Part shown: positions 13,908-20,452 of the stretch, in pieces
Numbering within the stretch: position 1 is the first letter of the stretch
Layout of the letters: every line of letters starts with the position of its first letter
From: DATKYK01 sp034430255
GTDB lineage: Bacteria > Chloroflexota > Dehalococcoidia > E44-bin15
Direction of reading: 5' to 3'
DNA length: 22,456 bases
Assembly: GCA_034430255.1 (NCBI GenBank)
Contig: DAOUEU010000094.1
Coordinates: 1 to 22,456, forward strand
Translations under genes and position numbers: made by a program
The notes under the pieces: model-generated
Told to the model about the DNA's origin: nothing
The model's database searches: none
The model's input: only the letters and a program-made list of their open reading frames with translations

Positions 13908-15127
13908 TAAACTACCTCCCGGTATACCTCCAGGGTTTTCCGTGCCGCCTCCTCCCAGGTGAAGTGGCGTTTTACCCTTTCCATTCCCTCTTTCCCCATT
14001 GCCTGGCGCAGGGATTCGTCGTTAAGCAGGCGCTTGAGTGCCCCAGCGAGTGCATGGTGGTCCCGCGGTGGCACCAAGATGCCGCACTTCCCGTCTTTCA
14101 CTACCTCAGGGAGCGCTCCAGCCGTAGTGGCGACCACGGGAAGGCCGCAGGCCATCGCTTCCGCGGCGGGAAGGCAAAAACCCTCATACAAGGAGGGAAC
14201 CACTGTCACCTCGGCTCTTGCGTAGCACTCGACCAGTTCCTCCACACGCAGTCTCCCGGTAAACTCGACGCTTCCATCGAGCCCGAACCTCTCCACCAGG
14301 GCCGGTGTATAGTCGTTATCAGGGGTGCCACGGTCTACTATAGTTAATTTCACATCCATCTCTTCACGGAGTAGCTGAAGGGCGCGAAGCAGGTAGATGA
14401 CCCCCTTTTTGCGGTCCTTGGTGTTGGCCACGACGAGGAGGCGACCTCTCTCCTTCCGCTTGCCGTCCAGCTCCCTGAACATCTCGGTATCGATGCCATT
14501 GTAGACCACCCTTATCTTCTCTCGGGGAACCTTGAAGGCGCACCTGGTCTCCTCCGCAGCGCTCTCTGAGACCGTGATCACCCGATCCATTCTTCTGGCC
14601 ACTAGGTGCTGCATTACCAGCGGGTAGAACATTATCCTGCCGAATCTCTCCCATGCCCTTTCTATATAGGCGATATCGGTCTTTCTATCGATGGGTAGGG
14701 GGTGGTGAACGGTAGCCACCACAGGTATCTTAAACGCCTTCATAAGAAGCATGCCATAGCCCAGGGTCTGATTGTCATGAATGATGTCGAAGTGGCGATG
14801 GCGAAGGAGCTGGCACAGTTTCTGGTAGGCCCTAATGCTGAATGAGAACATCTCGGGGAACATACCCAATCTGGTTGCCGCCAGCTCGTAGAGGTTGAGC
14901 GGGGTGAAGACCTGGAACGGGTCTTTCTTGGGGAATCCGAACTCGAAGAGGTTCAGGTTTTTAAGGCGGTGCTCCGTAATACCCTCGGCAATATATGGAT
15001 AGGGAGGGCCGACAATTACATGGACCTCGTGCCCCAATTTCATAAGCTCGCGGGACAGGTAATAGAGATAAACCCCCTGCCCCCCACTGTACATATTCCC
15101 CCTATTGCAGAGGAGGCAAATTCTCAT
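13907..15127 (-). CDS. GT4-family glycosyltransferase (copy 2)
   Basis: GT-B fold glycosyltransferase, 406 aa, paralogue of the gene at 11917-13179. It shares MRICLLC, GGQGVYLYYLSREL (15-28), GPPYP (40-44), HHPLPID (141-147) and KDRKKG. The E-x7-E motif is YEGFCLPAAEAMA (Glu315, Glu323), with Cys where copy 1 has Gly. ATG 15127 overlaps the stop of the upstream NUDIX gene as ATGA. Both copies also share segments at DNA level near their 5' ends, so a local duplication with the methyltransferase between them is likely. Donor and acceptor are unknown. Confidence 0.9.
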   Translation of the reverse strand: MRICLLCNRGNMYSGGQGVYLYYLSRELMKLGHEVHVIVGPPYPYIAEGITEHRLKNLNLFEFGFPKKDPFQVFTPLNLYELAATRLGMFPEMFSFSIRAYQKLCQLLRHRHFDIIHDNQTLGYGMLLMKAFKIPVVATVHHPLPIDRKTDIAYIERAWERFGRIMFYPLVMQHLVARRMDRVITVSESAAEETRCAFKVPREKIRVVYNGIDTEMFRELDGKRKERGRLLVVANTKDRKKGVIYLLRALQLLREEMDVKLTIVDRGTPDNDYTPALVERFGLDGSVEFTGRLRVEELVECYARAEVTVVPSLYEGFCLPAAEAMACGLPVVATTAGALPEVVKDGKCGILVPPRDHHALAGALKRLLNDESLRQAMGKEGMERVKRHFTWEEAARKTLEVYREVV

Positions 15128-15663
15128 GCTTCGCTCTTCCCCTGGTGCAGGAATAGGGCCAAGAGGCCGGCTATGCTCTTGGCATCTTGGATCTCACCCG
15201 ATGTAATCAGGCGGTGAACCTGTTTCAGTGGGATGGGTACCACCTCCAAAATCTCGTCCTCCTGGGCCTGGCTGGGGCCCGGCTTGATTTCAGTGGCGAG
15301 GAAAAGGTGTAAATATTCGGTGGAGTATCCGGGGCTGCTGTAGAAACCGCCAAGCCGCTTAATACTCCCGGCGATATACCCGCTCTCTTCCGCAAGCTCC
15401 CTCAGGGCACTCTTCAGCGGCTCCTCGCCGGGTTCGATGCCACCTGCGGGGATCTCTAAGAGTTCCTTTGCCACCGCGTGGCGGAACTGGCGTACCAGGA
15501 TGACATTATCCTCGGCGTCGAGGGCAACAATGGCGACACAATCCGGGTGCTCTACTACCTCCCGGGTGGTCTCCCTGCCGCTGTGGAGCATCACCCTATC
15601 GAGGCGAAGTTTCACCCGACGCCCATCATATATTTGTCTGCTGTCTAGGGTTTGCTCCTCCAT
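15124..15663 (-). CDS. NUDIX hydrolase, ADP-ribose pyrophosphatase type
   Basis: About 179 aa hydrolase with a complete NUDIX box, GGIEPG-E-x7-RELAEESGY, which supplies the metal-binding glutamates. The N-terminal part (VEHPDCVAIVALDAEDNVILVRQFRHAV, with internal E-LLEIPAG) matches the ADP-ribose pyrophosphatase group, which cleaves ADP-ribose to AMP and ribose-5-phosphate. ATG 15663 is preferred: it overlaps the stop of the acetyltransferase as TGATG. GTG 15669 would add two residues. The neighbouring NAD kinase makes a link to NAD turnover attractive, but this is inference. The next gene starts within its stop codon. Confidence 0.85.
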   Translation of the reverse strand: MEEQTLDSRQIYDGRRVKLRLDRVMLHSGRETTREVVEHPDCVAIVALDAEDNVILVRQFRHAVAKELLEIPAGGIEPGEEPLKSALRELAEESGYIAGSIKRLGGFYSSPGYSTEYLHLFLATEIKPGPSQAQEDEILEVVPIPLKQVHRLITSGEIQDAKSIAGLLALFLHQGKSEA

Positions 15664-16127
15664 CAGCACGAAGATTCCGGCTTATATATTAGTGCCACCT
15701 CATCGCAGTCGGGGAACTTGGGGCAGCGTAAACACTCCCCCCAGACCTTCTGCGGTAGCTCCTTTTTGTCCACCTGTCGAAAGCCAAAGTGCTCGAAGAA
15801 ATCAGGCCTGTAGGTGAGACAGAAGATGGTCTTCACACCCATACTCCTCGCCTCTTCAAGGCAGGCATTAATGAGAAGAGCACCGGCCCCCTGATCCTGT
15901 ATCCTCTCGACCACGGATACAGCCCTTATCTCTGCCAGATCGGACCAGAATACATGAAGCGCGGCACAGGCGACTAGTTGTTCGTCATCGAGTACCACGT
16001 AAAAGTCCCTCATGTTCTCATAGAGCTCGCTCAGGGCGCGGGGCAACATCTCTCCCTTATCGGCAAAGTGATTGACCAGCTTGTGAATATGAGGTATATC
16101 GCTAATGCGGGCCTTTTCCGCCTTCAT
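15663..16127 (-). CDS. GNAT acetyltransferase, short ArgA-like (N-acetylglutamate synthase type)
   Basis: 154 aa single-domain GNAT protein. The pattern is that of the short stand-alone N-acetylglutamate synthases: MLPRALSELYE (near 27-37), the beta-4 stretch DLAEIRAVSV, the acetyl-CoA loop (QDQGAGALL), TYRPDFFEHFGFRQVDK and the Cys-rich tail LPQKVWGECLRCPKFPDCDE. The amino-acid-kinase domain of classical ArgA is absent, as usual for this subgroup. It would acetylate glutamate at the first step of arginine synthesis. No other arg gene is near, so the assignment rests on sequence alone. Start and stop are coupled to its neighbours: ATGA with NAD kinase and TGATG with the NUDIX gene. Confidence 0.8.
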   Translation of the reverse strand: MKAEKARISDIPHIHKLVNHFADKGEMLPRALSELYENMRDFYVVLDDEQLVACAALHVFWSDLAEIRAVSVVERIQDQGAGALLINACLEEARSMGVKTIFCLTYRPDFFEHFGFRQVDKKELPQKVWGECLRCPKFPDCDEVALIYKPESSC

Positions 16128-16939
16128 TTTGGCACCAATCTCTCCATCAGTACGGTGTAGTAATAGCCACGCGGCTGAATCCTGAGGAAACGGGCTACAT
16201 GAGGGCTCAGGTTGACCTTAACTGTATCGCTGCTTTCCAGCGATAGGTTAATCTGACCGTCGATGCTGAGCATCGCTTGATGGTCGGTGTGCACTTTTAA
16301 CTCAACGATGGCTGTGGGTGGAAGCACCACTGCGTTGGCGAAGGTGAGGTGGGGGGAAATGGGGTTTAATAGTATCTCCCTGGACTCAGGATAGAGGATG
16401 GGTCCACCTGCGGCCAGGGAGTGTCCCGTGCTTCCGGTTGCAGTGGCGAGAATGACACCATCCGCCTTGTAGGTGGTTAAAGGAGCGCCATCGATGGTGG
16501 TCTCCACGTATATTACTCTTGATATGGCGCCACGCCCTATGACAACGTCGTTTAAGGCATGATATGTTCGTTTGCCTGGCAGTTTTGCCTGAAGCATAGC
16601 GCGCTCATCAACCCAGCCTTCCCCTGCCAGCAAGGCAGTGAGTCTATCCCTAGCCTGCTCAACGCTGAGCTCGGTCATAAACCCAAGCCTGCCCAGATTT
16701 ATCCCCACAATGGGAATGGACTTAGGGGCGACAGCGCGCGCTGCCCTCAATATAGTGCCATCGCCGCCAATGCTGAGGACTAGCTCCGTGCTCTCAATCT
16801 GGGCCGCGGCAGTCTCCTCATCCCAGGCGGAACAGAGCCAAACAACCGCATTCAGGGAGGTTAAAAATTCTGCTAGCTCCTCGGCAAAAGCCCCGGCAGC
16901 AGCGATCTTTGGATGATAAAGAATGCCAACCCGTTTCAA
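16124..16939 (-). CDS. nadK: NAD kinase (ATP/polyphosphate-NAD kinase)
   Basis: 271 aa cytosolic kinase that makes NADP from NAD. Motifs are SIGGDGT with catalytic Asp60 (56-62), NLGRLGFMTE (81-90), LNDVVIGR (Asn130-Asp131) and ADGVILATATGSTGHSLAAGGP. In most relatives that last block reads TPTGSTAYS, so three positions of a well-kept motif differ (Pro to Ala, Ala to Gly, Tyr to His). TTG 16939 is the only start that keeps the N-terminus, because an in-frame TGA lies three codons upstream (16949-16951). A weak GAGAG precedes it by 6 bases. It heads the coupled gene chain running to 11917. Supply of NADP fits the NADP-like isocitrate dehydrogenase but is not specific to it. Confidence 0.93.
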   Translation of the reverse strand: MKRVGILYHPKIAAAGAFAEELAEFLTSLNAVVWLCSAWDEETAAAQIESTELVLSIGGDGTILRAARAVAPKSIPIVGINLGRLGFMTELSVEQARDRLTALLAGEGWVDERAMLQAKLPGKRTYHALNDVVIGRGAISRVIYVETTIDGAPLTTYKADGVILATATGSTGHSLAAGGPILYPESREILLNPISPHLTFANAVVLPPTAIVELKVHTDHQAMLSIDGQINLSLESSDTVKVNLSPHVARFLRIQPRGYYYTVLMERLVPK

Positions 16940-16989
16940 GAGCTGCTCTCAATACCTAATCAAAACAACAAAATTTTTGAGGCTAAATT

Positions 16990-17011
16990 GCAGTGGGAAG
17001 TCTATCACTGC
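16990..17011 (-). terminator. Possible weak terminator or attenuator after nuoN
   Basis: GCAGTG and CACTGC form a perfect 6-bp stem with a 10-base loop, 12 bases after the nuoN stop. On the - strand it is followed by AATTT and then an AT-rich run, not a clean U-tract. It may end or reduce transcription from nuo into nadK. The stem is short, so confidence is low. Confidence 0.25.
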
Positions 17012-17023
17012 CCAAAGGGGCTG

Positions 17024-18445
17024 TCAAGGGAGGAAGATGCTGGCAGCAGTCTCAGCAAACCTGAGCAGCATCCAGGGGTAAATGCCGAGTGCCAGCACCC
17101 CGATACAGGCAAGGGAGAGTGCGATGCGTAGCCCACTTGAGGCATGTACCCTCTCGGTCGATAGCGGTTCTTTTAGAAACATCACGCGCACGACCCTCAA
17201 ATAATAGTATGCCGAGATTACGGAGTTAATAACGGCAATGATAACCAGCCATAACAGCTCGGCGTTAACGCCGGCGCTGAATATGTAGACCTTAGCCATG
17301 AACCCGGCGGTGGGTGGGATGCCGGTAAGCGAGATGAGGCAGAGCCCCAGTGCTAGGGCGAATAGAGGAGCGCGCCTAACCATCCCCGAGTAGTCGGCAA
17401 TCTCATCGCTGTTTATCTTGTTGGAGATGGCAATGATGGCGATGAATGCTCCCAGATTGGTGAGGGCATAGCATGCCAGGAAGAAGATTAGCGCACTGCT
17501 TGCCTGGGTGGTAACCGCTGCCAGCCCGATCATCAGGTAGCCCGCCTGGGCGATGCTGGAGTACCCCAGCAAGCGCTTGATATTCTTCTGGGCGATGGCG
17601 ACCACATTGCCCACAGTCATGGTGATGGCGGCAAGCACGGCGAAGATCATACCCCAGTCCACGCTCGCTGGTCCCAACGCCTCATAGAAGACCCTAAGTA
17701 TAATCGCAAAGCCCGCTGCCTTGCTGGCTACGGAGAGATAAGCCGTAACAGGCGTGGGTGCCCCTTCATAAACGTCGGGCACCCACATCTGGAATGGGAC
17801 GGTGGCGATCTTGAAGCCGAACCCGGCTACCAGAAACACGATTCCCATGAGGAGCGCCGGGCTGCCCAGAAGCCCCCTGGCTGAAATGGCGGCGGCGATA
17901 CCGTCAAGATAGGTGGTGCCGGTAAGCCCGAATACCAGCGCCATACCATAGAGCAACACCGCGCTGGTCACCGCACCCAGGAGCAGATATTTCAAGCCAG
18001 CCTCGCTGGACTTGGGGTCTTTGAGAAATCCGGTTAAGACATAAAGAGAGATTCCGGTGAGCTCCAATGCTATAAATATTGAGATCAGCTCCCTTGTGGA
18101 TGCCAGCAGCATCATCCCCGTAGTGGCCAAGAGCACCAGGGCATAGTACTCCGCGCGAAAGGCTGCGAACTTACGGGCATACTCAGTAGAGGAGAGTAGT
18201 ATTAGAGCTGCCACTCCCAGGAAAAATAGGTGGAAGAATATAGAGAAATGGTCAACGGCCAGCGCGCCGCCGAAGGAGGTCTCAGTTCTGCCCCACAGGG
18301 ATAAAGCGAAGATGGCGGATGCAATGATCCCGATAACGCTTACCCACCCCAGGATCCACTTTTTCCCGATGAAAAGGTCGAGGAGTATGACCACCACTGC
18401 TACGGCCAGTAGGCTTATCTCAGGTGACAGTAGATATAGGTTCAA
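17024..18445 (-). CDS. nuoN: NADH-quinone oxidoreductase subunit N
   Basis: Antiporter-like membrane subunit of complex I, 473 aa, with about 14 predicted transmembrane helices. Family features are the helix with FIALELTGISLYVLTG (the conserved proton-path Glu), KYLLLGAVTSA, FGFKIATVPFQMWVPDVYEGAPTPVT (conserved Lys), KRLLGYSSIAQAGY and the late TGIPPTAGFMAK segment. Start is TTG 18445 with GGAG (18452-18455) 6 bases ahead. The ribosome site overlaps the stop of the inserted NUDIX gene, which lies only 10 bases upstream. It is the last nuo gene; 84 bases separate it from nadK. Confidence 0.95.
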   Translation of the reverse strand: MNLYLLSPEISLLAVAVVVILLDLFIGKKWILGWVSVIGIIASAIFALSLWGRTETSFGGALAVDHFSIFFHLFFLGVAALILLSSTEYARKFAAFRAEYYALVLLATTGMMLLASTRELISIFIALELTGISLYVLTGFLKDPKSSEAGLKYLLLGAVTSAVLLYGMALVFGLTGTTYLDGIAAAISARGLLGSPALLMGIVFLVAGFGFKIATVPFQMWVPDVYEGAPTPVTAYLSVASKAAGFAIILRVFYEALGPASVDWGMIFAVLAAITMTVGNVVAIAQKNIKRLLGYSSIAQAGYLMIGLAAVTTQASSALIFFLACYALTNLGAFIAIIAISNKINSDEIADYSGMVRRAPLFALALGLCLISLTGIPPTAGFMAKVYIFSAGVNAELLWLVIIAVINSVISAYYYLRVVRVMFLKEPLSTERVHASSGLRIALSLACIGVLALGIYPWMLLRFAETAASIFLP

Positions 18446-18450
18446 CTCTT

Positions 18451-18457
18451 GCTCCTT
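18451..18457 (-). promoter_or_regulatory. Shine-Dalgarno (AAGGAGC) for the TTG start of nuoN
   Basis: The GGAG core is 6 bases before TTG 18445 and the site overlaps the TAA of the upstream NUDIX gene. Translation of the two is probably linked. Confidence 0.55.
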
Positions 18458-18878
18458 AAACCACCTTCGCTAAACTTAGTAGCTTCTGGGTGTCCTCGTG
18501 AAGCTCATTCCATATCTTGGGTAGGTCTTCTGGAGAAACCCAGATGCCCTCGCCCACGTCGCTGCCCGGTTGAAACTTGCCGCCGGCTAGTCGCGCTAGA
18601 AAGTCGATATAGATAACATGGAGCGTGGTCTTGCTATCCGATTTTACGATACGCTCGAAGGTGGGAAGCTGGGTGATGAGACTAATCTGAAGACTGGTTT
18701 CCTCCATTACCTCCCTCGCGACCCCTTGCTCAATGCTCTCCCCCAATTTCAAGCTTCCTCCGGGGCATATCCACTTCCCCTGCCAGTAGCCCTTTCTCTC
18801 CGGTACATGCTTCACCAGGAGGATTCGCCCTTCATTATCATCGACCACTGCCCCTACAGCAACCATTATTTCGCCCAT
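18456..18878 (-). CDS. NUDIX hydrolase (MutT-like) inside the nuo operon
   Basis: 140 aa single-domain NUDIX protein. The box reads GGSLKLGESIEQGVAREVMEETSL: the metal-binding RE and EE are present, but the last Gly of the consensus is Ser. VAVGAVVDDNEGRILLVKH forms the first strands, with RKGYWQGKWICPGG before the box, typical of nucleotide-cleaning or sugar-nucleotide NUDIX enzymes. Substrate unknown. ATG 18878 is given, but ATG 18866 four codons later is a fair alternative, since it overlaps a possible upstream small ORF as TAATG. It sits between nuoM and nuoN, is not a complex I part, and ends 10 bases before nuoN. It is probably co-transcribed with nuo. Confidence 0.85.
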   Translation of the reverse strand: MGEIMVAVGAVVDDNEGRILLVKHVPERKGYWQGKWICPGGSLKLGESIEQGVAREVMEETSLQISLITQLPTFERIVKSDSKTTLHVIYIDFLARLAGGKFQPGSDVGEGIWVSPEDLPKIWNELHEDTQKLLSLAKVV

Positions 18879-18958
18879 CGCAGTTCTCGAGAATGGGCTG
18901 GATGTCCAGAATTATGATATCGGCGACTATCCTCGGAAATGTACCGAATTTCTTCCAT
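18866..18958 (-). CDS. Possible 30-codon small ORF between nuoM and the NUDIX gene
   Basis: ATG 18958 overlaps the nuoM stop as TAATG. The ORF runs 30 codons (MEEIRYISEDSRRYHNSG..) and its TAA at 18868-18866 overlaps an in-frame ATG of the NUDIX gene, again as TAATG. There is no clear ribosome site and no recognisable domain; the product is polar and Arg/His-rich. The same DNA in another frame resembles the nuoM tail, so it may be a chance ORF over a remnant. Function unknown. Confidence 0.25.
   Translation of the reverse strand: MEEIRYISEDSRRYHNSGHPAHSRELRWAK
18892..18939 (-). repeat. Decayed tandem copy of the nuoM 3' end
   Basis: This block matches 18973-19020 in nuoM at 37 of 48 bases, offset by exactly 81 bases (27 codons) and in the nuoM frame. 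Translated, FPRIVADIIILDIQPI compares with YPRIFTDIIKLGIQSI (10 of 16 identical). It lies after the nuoM stop codon, so it is not translated as part of NuoM. Confidence 0.6.
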
Positions 18959-20436
18959 TAGAACCCCCCCGTAATGGACTGTATACCCAGCTTTATGATA
19001 TCGGTGAATATTCGCGGATAGAGGCCGATCAACATTATCAGCGCTACCATGGAAAAGGTATAGACCTTTTCCAGCCCGTTGGCATCGGGCACCTCACTAT
19101 ACTCATCCTTAGGCGGTCCATAGAACACACGCCGCAGCATCCACAGGATGTATCCCGCGCCGAGCACTACTCCTAAAACGGCCAGGAAGGTATAGATGTG
19201 GATACCGGCTACCATATTGCTGCTAAAGCTTCCCAGGAAGACCAGTATCTCGGCGGCGAAACCGCTGGTTCCGGGCAGCCCCAGGGCGGCAAGACCGGCG
19301 ACGCTGAAAACGACCACCAGAACCGGCATCCGCCGCGCCAGCCCGCCAAGCCGGGGTATGCTCCGTTCATGCGCTTTTTCATAGACCAGGCCCACCAGGG
19401 CGAAGAGGAGGCCGGTGATGAGGCCGTGGCTTACCATCTGAAGCGTGGCACCGGTCATGCTCACCTGCGATAGGGCGAAAACTCCCAAGAGCACAAAGCC
19501 CATATGGCTGACACTGCTGTATGCGATAAGCCGCTTCAGGTCGGTCTGGCGCAGGGTTAGCGCTGCCCCGTAGAGCACACTGACCACCGCCAGGGCGATT
19601 ATAATCGGGGCGTAGTTTTGCGCGGTCTCGGGGAAAATGCTCACCGAGACCCGGATCATACCGTAGCCGCCCATCTTGAGGAGCACCCCGGCCAGGATCA
19701 CGCTTACCGCCGTGGGGGCATCGGTATGGGCATCGGGCAGCCAGGTATGGAAGGGGAAAACGGGCAGCTTAATGGCATAGGCAATGAAAATGAGGAAGAA
19801 TATCGCAGCCGCCATCATGGAGCTGAGGATGGAATCTAGCCCCATACCGGCCAGCGCTACCATATCGAAGGTGCCTGCCTGGAAATAGAGCAGCAGGATG
19901 CCGGCGAGCATCAATGCGCTGCCTGTAAGGGTGTAGAGGACGAACTTCATCGCCGAATACTCTTTCCTCCCCGACCCCCAGATGGAGATCAGCAGGTACA
20001 TGGGGATTATCTCCACCTCCCAGAAAATAAAGAATAGAATGAGGTCCAGGGAGCAGAATACCCCCAGGATGCCTGTCTCCAGCACCAGGAGCCAGGCGAA
20101 GTATTCCTTGACCCTGAGTTCGATCTTCCATGAGACGAATACAGCTACCAGTCCCAGGAATGTGGTCAGCAGCAGTAGGGGCAGGCTCAGCCCATCGATG
20201 CCCATATAGTACTGGACGTCGATTGCTGGGATCCAGGACAACTGTTCCACAAACTGAGGGCCGTCGAGGGAGCGGTCGAACATGGAGAAGAGGGCGAGGG
20301 ACAGGATGAAGGATACCGCGGTGAAAGCGGCGGCGGTAAGCTTTATCCGCCTGGGGTTAGCCCCGGGGAGCAGTGCTATAACGATCGCCCCGATAACGGG
20401 GAGGAAAACGATCACTGATAGATAGGGAAAATCCAA
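18958..20436 (-). CDS. nuoM: NADH-quinone oxidoreductase subunit M
   Basis: Proton-pumping antiporter-like subunit of complex I, 492 aa, about 14 transmembrane helices. Key residues are Glu140 in IFWEVEIIPMYLLI, Lys223 in AIKLPVFPFHTWLPDAHTDAPT and Lys254 in VLLKMGGYGMIR, then KRLIAYSSVSHMGF. Start is TTG 20436, MDFPYLSVIVFLP, with AGGAGG (20442-20447) 5 bases ahead. It follows nuoL by 16 bases. A decayed copy of its last codons lies just beyond its stop. Confidence 0.96.
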   Translation of the reverse strand: MDFPYLSVIVFLPVIGAIVIALLPGANPRRIKLTAAAFTAVSFILSLALFSMFDRSLDGPQFVEQLSWIPAIDVQYYMGIDGLSLPLLLLTTFLGLVAVFVSWKIELRVKEYFAWLLVLETGILGVFCSLDLILFFIFWEVEIIPMYLLISIWGSGRKEYSAMKFVLYTLTGSALMLAGILLLYFQAGTFDMVALAGMGLDSILSSMMAAAIFFLIFIAYAIKLPVFPFHTWLPDAHTDAPTAVSVILAGVLLKMGGYGMIRVSVSIFPETAQNYAPIIIALAVVSVLYGAALTLRQTDLKRLIAYSSVSHMGFVLLGVFALSQVSMTGATLQMVSHGLITGLLFALVGLVYEKAHERSIPRLGGLARRMPVLVVVFSVAGLAALGLPGTSGFAAEILVFLGSFSSNMVAGIHIYTFLAVLGVVLGAGYILWMLRRVFYGPPKDEYSEVPDANGLEKVYTFSMVALIMLIGLYPRIFTDIIKLGIQSITGGF

Positions 20437-20440
20437 CCTT

Positions 20441-20447
20441 TCCTCCT
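20441..20447 (-). promoter_or_regulatory. Strong Shine-Dalgarno (AGGAGGA) for the TTG start of nuoM
   Basis: The site lies in the 16-base gap between nuoL and nuoM. With its GGAGG core 5 bases before TTG 20436, it settles the start. Confidence 0.6.
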
Positions 20448-20452
20448 GATTT

